From Marinobacter alexandrii (GTDB lineage Bacteria > Bacteroidota > Bacteroidia > Cytophagales > Cyclobacteriaceae): a DNA stretch of 64,000 nt. Numbering within the stretch: position 1 is the first letter of the stretch; the number at the start of each line of letters is the position of its first letter. Both the position numbers and the translations under genes were made by a program. Where the stretch lies: the NCBI GenBank assembly GCA_039984955.1, contig JBDWTN010000006.1, forward strand, positions 124,001 through 188,000, written 5' to 3'. Shown here one piece after another: positions 9,747 through 16,123 of the stretch. The notes below the pieces were generated by a model. That model worked only from the letters and a program-made list of their open reading frames with translations. It was not told the DNA's origin and made no database searches.

Positions 9747-9747
9747 C

Positions 9748-10404
9748 ATGAATAGGTTTTTAATAATTATTTTGATCAGTCTGAGTTACAGTTGTGTAGC
9801 TCAGACCTCCAAACGAGTCTTCAAATCTTTCGATTACCAAGGCAAAAAAATTAGCTATGCTATTCAATTACCTAAAGATTTCGATTCCAATAAAACGTAT
9901 CCCATAGCAGTTGGTCCTTCAGAAGCAAAGTCTAATGATGACCAATCCTTTTACTGGAGGGGTGTAAAGGATACACAAGGTTGGATCTTACTTGATTTTC
10001 CTATTTATGAAGGAAAAGAGACTGAGGTTGCCGCCTTTTTGGATTACATCAATAGCACCTATAATGTAGAAGGTGATAAATTCCATACCATCTGCTTCAG
10101 CGCCAACAGCGCAAGCATTTTCCGTCTGGTCATGAGTATACCAGAATATTTTCATTCTATAACAGGAGTCGCAGGAAATCCAGGAACACGAAATTTTCAG
10201 GAGTTGACCAAACTCAAAGAAGTAAAAGTCAGATTTGTAGTGGGCGACAAAGATACCTACTGGATGGGTGCCGCCAAGGATAGGCATTCTAAACTACTGG
10301 AAGCACGGGTAGACAGTGAAATTGAAATCATAAAGGATGGAAAACATGTACTGACTGGGTTGATTGGCGCGGGAGTCATCAAAAGGATGAATAAGTTGAG
10401 GTAA
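9748..10404 (+). CDS. exported esterase-like alpha/beta hydrolase
   Basis: The 218-residue product has a signal peptide ending SCVAQ, where the Cys also allows a weak lipobox reading. The body resembles the poly(3-hydroxybutyrate) depolymerase/Dienelactone-like alpha/beta fold: KKISYAIQLPKDFDSNKTYPI, WILLDFPIYE, VVGDKDTYW near the acid position and DGKHVLTG near the histidine position. The nucleophile elbow reads CFSANSAS instead of GxSxG, so activity is uncertain. I start it at the ATG directly after the DUF2911 stop, because the longer reading would overlap that gene and lack a signal peptide. Confidence 0.68.
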   Translation: MNRFLIIILISLSYSCVAQTSKRVFKSFDYQGKKISYAIQLPKDFDSNKTYPIAVGPSEAKSNDDQSFYWRGVKDTQGWILLDFPIYEGKETEVAAFLDYINSTYNVEGDKFHTICFSANSASIFRLVMSIPEYFHSITGVAGNPGTRNFQELTKLKEVKVRFVVGDKDTYWMGAAKDRHSKLLEARVDSEIEIIKDGKHVLTGLIGAGVIKRMNKLR

Positions 10405-10412
10405 ACAATATT

Positions 10413-10440
10413 AAGGGATCATCAAGGCGGTGATTCCCTT
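10413..10440. terminator. possible terminator hairpin between convergent genes
   Basis: AAGGGATCA (10413-10421) pairs with TGATTCCCTT (10431-10440) apart from one bulged base, around a 9-base loop. It sits in the 44-base gap between the esterase-like gene and hslV, whose 3' ends face each other. There is only a short T-run on either side. Confidence 0.4.
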
Positions 10441-10448
10441 TGAATACT

Positions 10449-10988
10449 TTACTCCACTACTTCAATCACTAAATTATGATTCGTGTAAATACAGATATCT
10501 GCAGCAATCGTTAATCCTTCACGTACCATTTCCTCTGCTGTAAGATTGGGTGCATGTTTCTTCAGAGCTAGCGCTGCTGCTCTAGCATACATACTTCCTG
10601 ATCCAATAGCCGCAACTTCTTCATCTGGCTCTATTACATCCCCAGTTCCTGAGACAACAAGGACCTCTTCTTTATCAGTCACTATCATCATGGCTTCTAA
10701 CTTCCTAAGGTACCTATCAGTCCTCCAGTCTTTAGCCAGTTCTACTGCGGCTCTTTTCAAATTTCCAGAATAATTACTCAATTTTTCATCAAAACGATCC
10801 AATAAAGTAAATGCATCAGCAGTGGAACCTGCAAAGCCGGTTACAACCTTCCCATCTCCCAGCTTTCGGATTTTTTTCACATTTGATTTTGCAACGGTAT
10901 TGCCAAGAGTGGCTTGCCCATCTGCACCAATTGCTACTTTACCATTGTGTTTGATTGCAAGGACGGTTGTTGATTTTATTTTTTCCAT
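10449..10988 (-). CDS. hslV: HslV, ATP-dependent protease proteolytic subunit
   Basis: The 179-residue protein begins [16 protein letters not shown]; removal of a six-residue propeptide would expose the catalytic Thr of the TTVLA motif. It keeps the HslV hallmarks [40 protein letters not shown] and [16 protein letters not shown]. It should form the double hexameric proteolytic core that works with the HslU unfoldase. HslU is not in this window, so the usual hslVU adjacency is broken here. Confidence 0.97.
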   Translation of the reverse strand: MEKIKSTTVLAIKHNGKVAIGADGQATLGNTVAKSNVKKIRKLGDGKVVTGFAGSTADAFTLLDRFDEKLSNYSGNLKRAAVELAKDWRTDRYLRKLEAMMIVTDKEEVLVVSGTGDVIEPDEEVAAIGSGSMYARAAALALKKHAPNLTAEEMVREGLTIAADICIYTNHNLVIEVVE

Positions 10989-11019
10989 AGAATTATAGTC
11001 TCGCCTTAGTAAAGGAAAA

Positions 11020-11047
11020 GATGCTTCACTTCGTTCAGCATGACATT
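11020..11047 (+). repeat. short dispersed REP-like repeat, copy 1
   Basis: The sequence GATGCTTCACTTCGTTCAGC followed by ATGACATT lies in the gap between hslV and the E2 gene. It matches most positions of the element at 59711-59742 (GAGATTGCTTCACTACGTTC then TCAATGACG). Elements of this pattern are dispersed in many Bacteroidota genomes between genes. TGCT and AGCA at its ends can pair. Confidence 0.55.
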
Positions 11048-11066
11048 AAAAAAGTTAGAATTACAA

Positions 11067-12701
11067 TTAAATCAGAATTCGAACCGGGTCTTCCAGCAGG
11101 TCTTTGAATGTTTTCAAAAAGGCAGAGCCTACTGCACCATCTACTGCTCTGTGATCACATGAAAGCGTCACTTTCATCACATTCCCTGGCTTCATCTCTC
11201 CGTTTTTCACAATTACCGTTTCTTTAATACCTCCTATTGCCATGATACAAGCATCTGGCGGATTAATGATTGCGGTAAACTCATCAATTCCAAACATTCC
11301 CAAGTTAGAAATGGTGAATGTATTTCCAGAAAATTCTTCTGGTTGTAATTTTTTGTCTTTTGCTTTCTGCGCTAGCTCTCGTACTTCTGCCGAAATATGA
11401 GACAATGATTTATTATCAGCAAATCTTACCACTGGCACAATCAATCCATCAGGAATGGCAACTGCTATTCCCATGTGAATGTGTGAATGTTTTACCATGT
11501 GATCACCCATCCAACTAACATTTACATCTGGATGTTGACGTAAAGCCGCTGCGGCTGCTTTCACCACCATGTCATTGAAGCTAATCTTTACCGGAGCAAC
11601 TTCATTCATAGACTTACGAGCTTCGATAGCTTTATCCATGTTTATCTCCATGGTGAGATAGAAATGAGGAGCAGTGAATTTACTGTCACTCAATCGCTTC
11701 GCGATCACCTTACGCATCTGCGAAAGATCTACCTTCTCTGATCGCTCCTCACCTACTATTTGAGGAATATTAACAGCAGGCTTATCTCCAGAAACTGTCC
11801 CTGTTTGTTGAGGTTGTACAGAAGGTGTGAAATCTTCCACATCCTTTTTCACAATTCTTCCATCGGTTCCAGAGCCATTTACCTGAGCTAGATCTATTCC
11901 CTTTTCGGAAGCTATTTTCTTCGCAAGTGGTGACGCCTTCACTCTTCCGTTACTTGAACTGCTTGGCTGTGATACAACGCTCGGACTAGCTGATGATACA
12001 GCTACAGGAGTTTCTGTTTTCACTTCTTCCTTAACTTCCTCTTTCGCGTCATTTCCTCCTTGCTTCTCTGCCTTCAGTAAAGATTCATAATCTGCACCTT
12101 CTTCCCCTATAATAGCAATCACTCCATCAACTGCCACACCACTGCCATCTTCCACTGCCGTATAAAGTAGTGTACCATCTTCATAGGCCTCCAATTCCAT
12201 GGTGGCTTTATCCGTCTCTACTTCCGCTAAAATGTCTCCTGATTCTATGCTATCTCCTTTTTTCTTTAGCCATGAAGCAATAACGCCCTCCTCCATAGTA
12301 TCACTCATCTTAGGCATTCGGATTATTGAGGCATTTATATTGCTGGTATCAATTTTTTCTGATGCGTTATTTTCTGGCTTTTCTTCCTTACTATCCTCAG
12401 TTTTACTCTCCACAGCAGATTGTCCGTTGCTTGCTTCTTTGAGTAAATGCTGAAAGTCTTCTCCTTTTTCACCAATCACAGCTAATATTCCATCTACTGG
12501 AACTGCCTCTTTTTCTTTTACTCCAATATGTAATAACACACCATCTTGATAAGATTCCAGTTCCATTGTCGCCTTGTCCGTTTCTACTTCAGCCAGGACA
12601 TCACCAGAACTTACTTCATCACCCTCTTTTTTCAACCATGCAGCAATGACACCTTCTTCCATGGTATCACTCATTTTGGGCATTCTTATTACTTCAGCCA
12701 T
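11067..12701 (-). CDS. pdhC: pyruvate dehydrogenase E2, dihydrolipoamide acetyltransferase
   Basis: The 544-residue product has two N-terminal lipoyl domains, each starting RMPKMSDTMEEGV with the lipoyl-Lys in ETDKATMEL (K43 and K165). A peripheral subunit-binding domain lies near 255-290 (ASPLAKKIASEKGIDL, GTDGRIVKKDVE). The C-terminal acyltransferase core ends with the catalytic SCDHRAVDGA motif (H517). Linkers are rich in Ser, Pro, Glu and Lys. It transfers the acetyl group from E1 to CoA in the pyruvate dehydrogenase complex. Two lipoyl domains and the DHRAVDG motif favour the pyruvate over the 2-oxoglutarate enzyme. E1 and E3 genes are not adjacent. A perfect -7 box lies 24 bases upstream. 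Confidence 0.95.
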   Translation of the reverse strand: MAEVIRMPKMSDTMEEGVIAAWLKKEGDEVSSGDVLAEVETDKATMELESYQDGVLLHIGVKEKEAVPVDGILAVIGEKGEDFQHLLKEASNGQSAVESKTEDSKEEKPENNASEKIDTSNINASIIRMPKMSDTMEEGVIASWLKKKGDSIESGDILAEVETDKATMELEAYEDGTLLYTAVEDGSGVAVDGVIAIIGEEGADYESLLKAEKQGGNDAKEEVKEEVKTETPVAVSSASPSVVSQPSSSSNGRVKASPLAKKIASEKGIDLAQVNGSGTDGRIVKKDVEDFTPSVQPQQTGTVSGDKPAVNIPQIVGEERSEKVDLSQMRKVIAKRLSDSKFTAPHFYLTMEINMDKAIEARKSMNEVAPVKISFNDMVVKAAAAALRQHPDVNVSWMGDHMVKHSHIHMGIAVAIPDGLIVPVVRFADNKSLSHISAEVRELAQKAKDKKLQPEEFSGNTFTISNLGMFGIDEFTAIINPPDACIMAIGGIKETVIVKNGEMKPGNVMKVTLSCDHRAVDGAVGSAFLKTFKDLLEDPVRILI

Positions 12702-12725
12702 TTAGATCGTCTTTTATTCTTAAGT

Positions 12726-12733
12726 CAAAATTA
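12726..12733 (-). promoter_or_regulatory. -7 promoter box TAATTTTG of pdhC
   Basis: The minus strand reads TAATTTTG, an exact TAnnTTTG match, with 24 bases between it and the pdhC ATG. That gives a short leader of about 20 nucleotides. Confidence 0.5.
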
Positions 12734-12811
12734 ACCCATCCTTTAAATAAAATTTGGTTTCAGCACAAAATGAAATTGAGTAAGCCATGTTCTCGTGTTA
12801 AATTGCTGAAA

Positions 12812-13495
12812 ATGCTCGATCGATACACGATAACATTAAAACCAGATGAACTGGCACTTGTGCTTGGAGCTGAAGTACCGGCTGCCTACAATCCACAATT
12901 CAATGCCGCGCCAACCAAAGTTTTACCCTTGATTACCAGCGATAATCCAGATAAGATTTCTTTCTACAATTGGGGTTTAATGGCTATGTGGTCAAATAAT
13001 AAAGCAATGAGTCCTAAATTTTTTAATCTCCCAATGGACTCGGTGATAAGTAAACCTAACTATCGTAAAAAGCTAACCACACATCGATGCGTTATTCCAA
13101 TGGACGGTTTTTATGTCTGGAAGCAAGTAGCTAAGAAGCAGCAAGTACCTCATTACTTCTTTTATCCAGATAAAAAAGTATTTTCCGTAGCAGGGCTATG
13201 GGAAGAAGGTGAGGATAGCGCACATTCCTTTATTATGATTACAAGGCCAGCAAATAATCAAATAACTGATTTTCAAGACGACATGCCAGCAATACTTGAT
13301 GCTGCGTCTACTAGAAGATGGCTAGAGTCTGATGACCTTGAAGAGCTTCAAGGGCTATTGAATCAAGAATCGAAAGAAGAACTATTATCACATACTGTGA
13401 CTCCCAAGATTAGGGATATTGAGGGTAATGATGTTTCATTTACAAAGCCTGCTCCACCTTCGGACCAGCATGGAAACTACACACTGTTTACTTAA
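12812..13495 (+). CDS. SRAP-domain (YedK/HMCES-like) protein lacking catalytic residues
   Basis: The fold signature of SOS-response-associated peptidases is clear: YNPQFNAAPT at 26-35, NWGLMAMW, PNYRKKLTTHRCVIPMDGF, FSVAGLWEEG and SDQHGNYTLF. Family members begin MCGR(Y/F); here the start is MLDRY, so catalytic Cys2 is Leu. The Glu of GFYEW is Val102 (GFYVWK), and the His of IHDRMP is Gln155 (FQDDMP). The Arg of NARAE is Pro74, while Asn72 is kept. YedK/HMCES use Cys2 to bond covalently to abasic sites in single-stranded DNA, so this protein should not do that. I start it at MLDRY; an ATG at 12770 would add 14 unlike residues. The next gene overlaps the stop by one base. Confidence 0.85.
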   Translation: MLDRYTITLKPDELALVLGAEVPAAYNPQFNAAPTKVLPLITSDNPDKISFYNWGLMAMWSNNKAMSPKFFNLPMDSVISKPNYRKKLTTHRCVIPMDGFYVWKQVAKKQQVPHYFFYPDKKVFSVAGLWEEGEDSAHSFIMITRPANNQITDFQDDMPAILDAASTRRWLESDDLEELQGLLNQESKEELLSHTVTPKIRDIEGNDVSFTKPAPPSDQHGNYTLFT

Positions 13496-14574
13496 TGGCA
13501 TTACGATTCTTATTCATATTCTTCATTCTTTCTTCATGCTATCTAAGCGATGAGGTAGTACCTGATCAAGATGTATGGAAATATGCATTACCATCAGATG
13601 TAGGCATATCAAATGATAGTTTACTAGTCATTGATAGTAGAGCAAAAATCGGAGGGTTCGAGGTAATCAATGGACTAATAATCATTCGCAACGACAAGCT
13701 AATTTTTGAAAACTATTATCAAAACAACAACAGACAGACAACTCAAAATCTGGGTAGAGCAAGCATGGTATTCACTTTAGCTGCCATCGGAATTGCTGAA
13801 GATAAGCGTTTGCTTTCAATAGAAGATCCAATTGCTGATTATTTGCCCGAATATGAAAATATTTTTCAGGATAATATCGGGAAACAAGAAATCACTATTG
13901 CACACCTATTGGCTCATAGAGGAGGGTTTTCCTGGAACGAAAGTATAGAACCAAGATTTAGCGATAATAATAATCTCAATCAAATGAAAGCATCTGAAGA
14001 TTGGGCCAGATTTGTATTAGACCAGCCTCTAGAAGCACCAGCAGGACTAAGGTTTAACCTAAATACTGGCACTGGTGTAATTCTTGGTAAGATTATAGAA
14101 AATGCTTCGGGACAAGATTTTGTCAGTTTTCTAACAGAAAATATACTAGATCCCTTACTAATCGACTCTTTGACTATCAGCACGGATCCAAATGGCAATT
14201 ATAATGGTGGTGATGGTATTGAATTATCACTAATTGATTGGACAAAGTTTGGCTACTTAATCTTAAATGAAGGTATATGGAGAGGAAGAAAAATCATAGA
14301 TCCAAATTTTCTGCTAAATACAACCTCTACACAGACTACAGTATCTGGCACCTTTGAGCTAGGCTATGTATGGTGGCTATTTGGTGATGATTTTGCTAAT
14401 GCTTTTGGAATAGATCATGAAGATATTTTTTATATACCAGGGGAATTAGGTCAACACATGTACATTATTCCCTCAGAAAAAATGATTGTTTCTATATTCG
14501 CCGATAACTTCTTTTTTGGTTTTGTTAATCCATCGCTAAACTTGTTCGCAGAAATTACTTATACGCTTCAATAG
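13495..14574 (+). CDS. beta-lactamase-fold (serine hydrolase-like) lipoprotein with degenerate active site
   Basis: The 359-residue product has a lipoprotein signal (lipobox LSSC, C15). It aligns with class C beta-lactamase-related proteins through IAEDKRLLSIEDPIADYLPEY, ITIAHLLAHRGGFSW, GVILGKIIENASGQDFVSFL and GYVWWLFG. The SxxK motif expected before the IGIA helix reads RASM (88-91), so both Ser and Lys appear lost. The YxN motif position reads LNT (189-191). It is probably an exported binding or structural protein rather than a hydrolase. Its ATG overlaps the SRAP stop, and the sigma-factor gene starts 5 bases after it, so the three are likely one transcript. Confidence 0.75.
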   Translation: MALRFLFIFFILSSCYLSDEVVPDQDVWKYALPSDVGISNDSLLVIDSRAKIGGFEVINGLIIIRNDKLIFENYYQNNNRQTTQNLGRASMVFTLAAIGIAEDKRLLSIEDPIADYLPEYENIFQDNIGKQEITIAHLLAHRGGFSWNESIEPRFSDNNNLNQMKASEDWARFVLDQPLEAPAGLRFNLNTGTGVILGKIIENASGQDFVSFLTENILDPLLIDSLTISTDPNGNYNGGDGIELSLIDWTKFGYLILNEGIWRGRKIIDPNFLLNTTSTQTTVSGTFELGYVWWLFGDDFANAFGIDHEDIFYIPGELGQHMYIIPSEKMIVSIFADNFFFGFVNPSLNLFAEITYTLQ

Positions 14575-14579
14575 TTCCA

Positions 14580-15149
14580 ATGAATCCAGAAAATGACCTT
14601 TTGCTTTTCCAACAAGTGAAGAGTGATGACTTCTCATCATATGAGGTCATTTTCAAACGCTACTATAAAGAATTGTATCGCTTTGCCTTCACCTATGTCA
14701 GAGATGGCACTATAGCTGAAGAAATGGCTCAGGAAGTGTTTTTGTACATCTGGGAAAAGCGAGGAAACATTGAAATTCAAACAACACTTAAAACCTATCT
14801 GTACTCGGCTGTAAAAAACAAATGCTTGAATTACATAAAGCTAGAATTGCCCAAGCAGCAATCCATGGCAGATGTGAGTGAGGTAATGCTAAGTGTGAAT
14901 GTCCCAAAGAAAGATGAAGGTGAAAACGAGAAATTAAAAAAGTACATAAAAGGAGCAATTGATGCACTTCCTAAGAAATGCAGAAGAATATTTATTCTAA
15001 GCAGGAATGCAGGAATGACCTATGAGGAAATTGCCGAAGAACTTGATCTTTCTAAGAAAACTGTTGAAAATCAAATGGGTATCGCTCTAAAAAAATTGAG
15101 AGAATCATTGGAGCATGTATATAAGCATTACAAAGAGCATATGAGCTAA
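14580..15149 (+). CDS. ECF sigma factor, FecI-like
   Basis: The 189-residue protein has sigma region 2 (FKRYYKELYRFAFTYVRD, AEEMAQEVFLYIWEKR) and region 4 (ALPKKCRRIFILSRN, MTYEEIAEELDLSKKTVENQ). It is the FecI-like type that Bacteroidota pair with a FecR anti-sigma factor and a TonB-dependent receptor, and both follow directly. It should direct RNA polymerase to the receptor genes when the receptor signals ligand binding. The gene is packed 5 bases behind the beta-lactamase-fold gene. Confidence 0.94.
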   Translation: MNPENDLLLFQQVKSDDFSSYEVIFKRYYKELYRFAFTYVRDGTIAEEMAQEVFLYIWEKRGNIEIQTTLKTYLYSAVKNKCLNYIKLELPKQQSMADVSEVMLSVNVPKKDEGENEKLKKYIKGAIDALPKKCRRIFILSRNAGMTYEEIAEELDLSKKTVENQMGIALKKLRESLEHVYKHYKEHMS

Positions 15150-15169
15150 GAAAAAAAACAAAAAAAATT

Positions 15170-15195
15170 AGGGGTGCAACCCTAGTTTGTTGACA
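15170..15195 (+). promoter_or_regulatory. candidate ECF sigma promoter before the anti-sigma gene
   Basis: An A-rich run is followed by AGGGGT (15170-15175) and, 13 bases on, GTTGAC (15189-15194). From memory, GGGGTA and GTTGTC-like elements often appear between FecI-type sigma and FecR genes in Bacteroidota and are thought to be the sigma factor's own promoter. TAGGG and CCCTA also form a 5-bp hairpin here, so a weak attenuator is an alternative. Confidence 0.35.
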
Positions 15196-15205
15196 GACAA
15201 ATGAG

Positions 15206-16090
15206 ATGGCAAAGGACCTGAAAGTATATAACCACCTAAATTATAACGAAGAGTCTTCTTCAGAAAAAGATGAATTCGTTGATTTTCTTTTTCAGAACAC
15301 TGAAATAAGTGCTCCTGAAGTAGATGAAAACAAAGCTTGGGAATCATTGAATCAAAAGATTCATAATCCTAATAAATCCTTCATGTGGATGAAGATAGCT
15401 GCAACAGTCGCTATTCTGGCCATACTATCAGTATCACTATTCCTATTTAATCCATCACCATCTCAAATTCAGGTTGCCTCCACGAACGAAAAAATAAACG
15501 TAACATTTCCTGATGGTTCTACTGGTATATTAAATACCAATTCGTCATTTAGCTATCCTGAAAAATTTGGTGATGAACGTAATGTTTCTTTCACAGGTGA
15601 AGCTTACTTTGATATTAAAAAAAGCGAGAAGCCTTTCATTATTGACGTAAATGGAGTTGATGTAAGAGTATTGGGAACCGCTTTTAATCTTATAACAACA
15701 GAAAATGATGTTAGACTTTATGTCGATAGAGGACTTGTTGCATTTGAAAAAGCTGGGGAGCAAACTCAAGTTCCAGCAGGAAAAGAAGCAATCTTTAATC
15801 GCAAGAATACATCTGTGGATGTTAAATCAATACCATCAACTAATATCATGAGCTGGAGAAATGGAGTATTCACTTTTGATAACACTCCTCTAAGTCAGGC
15901 ACTTGCCGAATTAGGTGAATACTATGATGTTGAATTCAAGCTTTCGGATAATCAATTACAAAAATGTAGATTAACAGTAACGTTTAATAAGCAATCGCTT
16001 AATGAAGTTTTAAAGACAATTGGTAAAGCTTTAAACGTCAAAACATCATATAAAGATCGTATTGTAAAAATTTCAGGTCAAGGCTGCTAA
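15206..16090 (+). CDS. FecR-family anti-sigma factor
   Basis: The 294-residue protein has an N-terminal cytoplasmic region of ~60 residues that should bind the sigma factor, and one membrane segment at about 62-82. A periplasmic FecR domain (VTFPDGSTGILNTNSSFSYP, VSFTGEAYFDIKKSEKPFII, GTAFNL) is followed by a C-terminal DUF4974 domain (LSQALAELGEYYDVEF). It holds the sigma factor inactive until the STN domain of the receptor signals. It lies directly between the sigma and receptor genes. Confidence 0.94.
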   Translation: MAKDLKVYNHLNYNEESSSEKDEFVDFLFQNTEISAPEVDENKAWESLNQKIHNPNKSFMWMKIAATVAILAILSVSLFLFNPSPSQIQVASTNEKINVTFPDGSTGILNTNSSFSYPEKFGDERNVSFTGEAYFDIKKSEKPFIIDVNGVDVRVLGTAFNLITTENDVRLYVDRGLVAFEKAGEQTQVPAGKEAIFNRKNTSVDVKSIPSTNIMSWRNGVFTFDNTPLSQALAELGEYYDVEFKLSDNQLQKCRLTVTFNKQSLNEVLKTIGKALNVKTSYKDRIVKISGQGC

Positions 16091-16110
16091 TACTAGCATA
16101 TACGATTCAT

Positions 16111-16118
16111 TACTTTTG
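16111..16118 (+). promoter_or_regulatory. -7 promoter box TACTTTTG at the receptor gene
   Basis: TACTTTTG matches TAnnTTTG exactly and ends 5 bases before the GTG start of the TonB-dependent receptor. If active, it would give a leaderless receptor mRNA independent of the upstream sigma operon. No -33 TTTG is evident. Confidence 0.4.
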
Positions 16119-16123
16119 CAGGT

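Noticed and set aside
13621-13632. SxxK-like match (SRAK, residues 48-51) in the beta-lactamase-fold protein as the catalytic motif
   Set aside because: It lies about 40 residues before the helix that carries SxxK in this family and is not followed by the IGIA-type helix, so it cannot be the active site.
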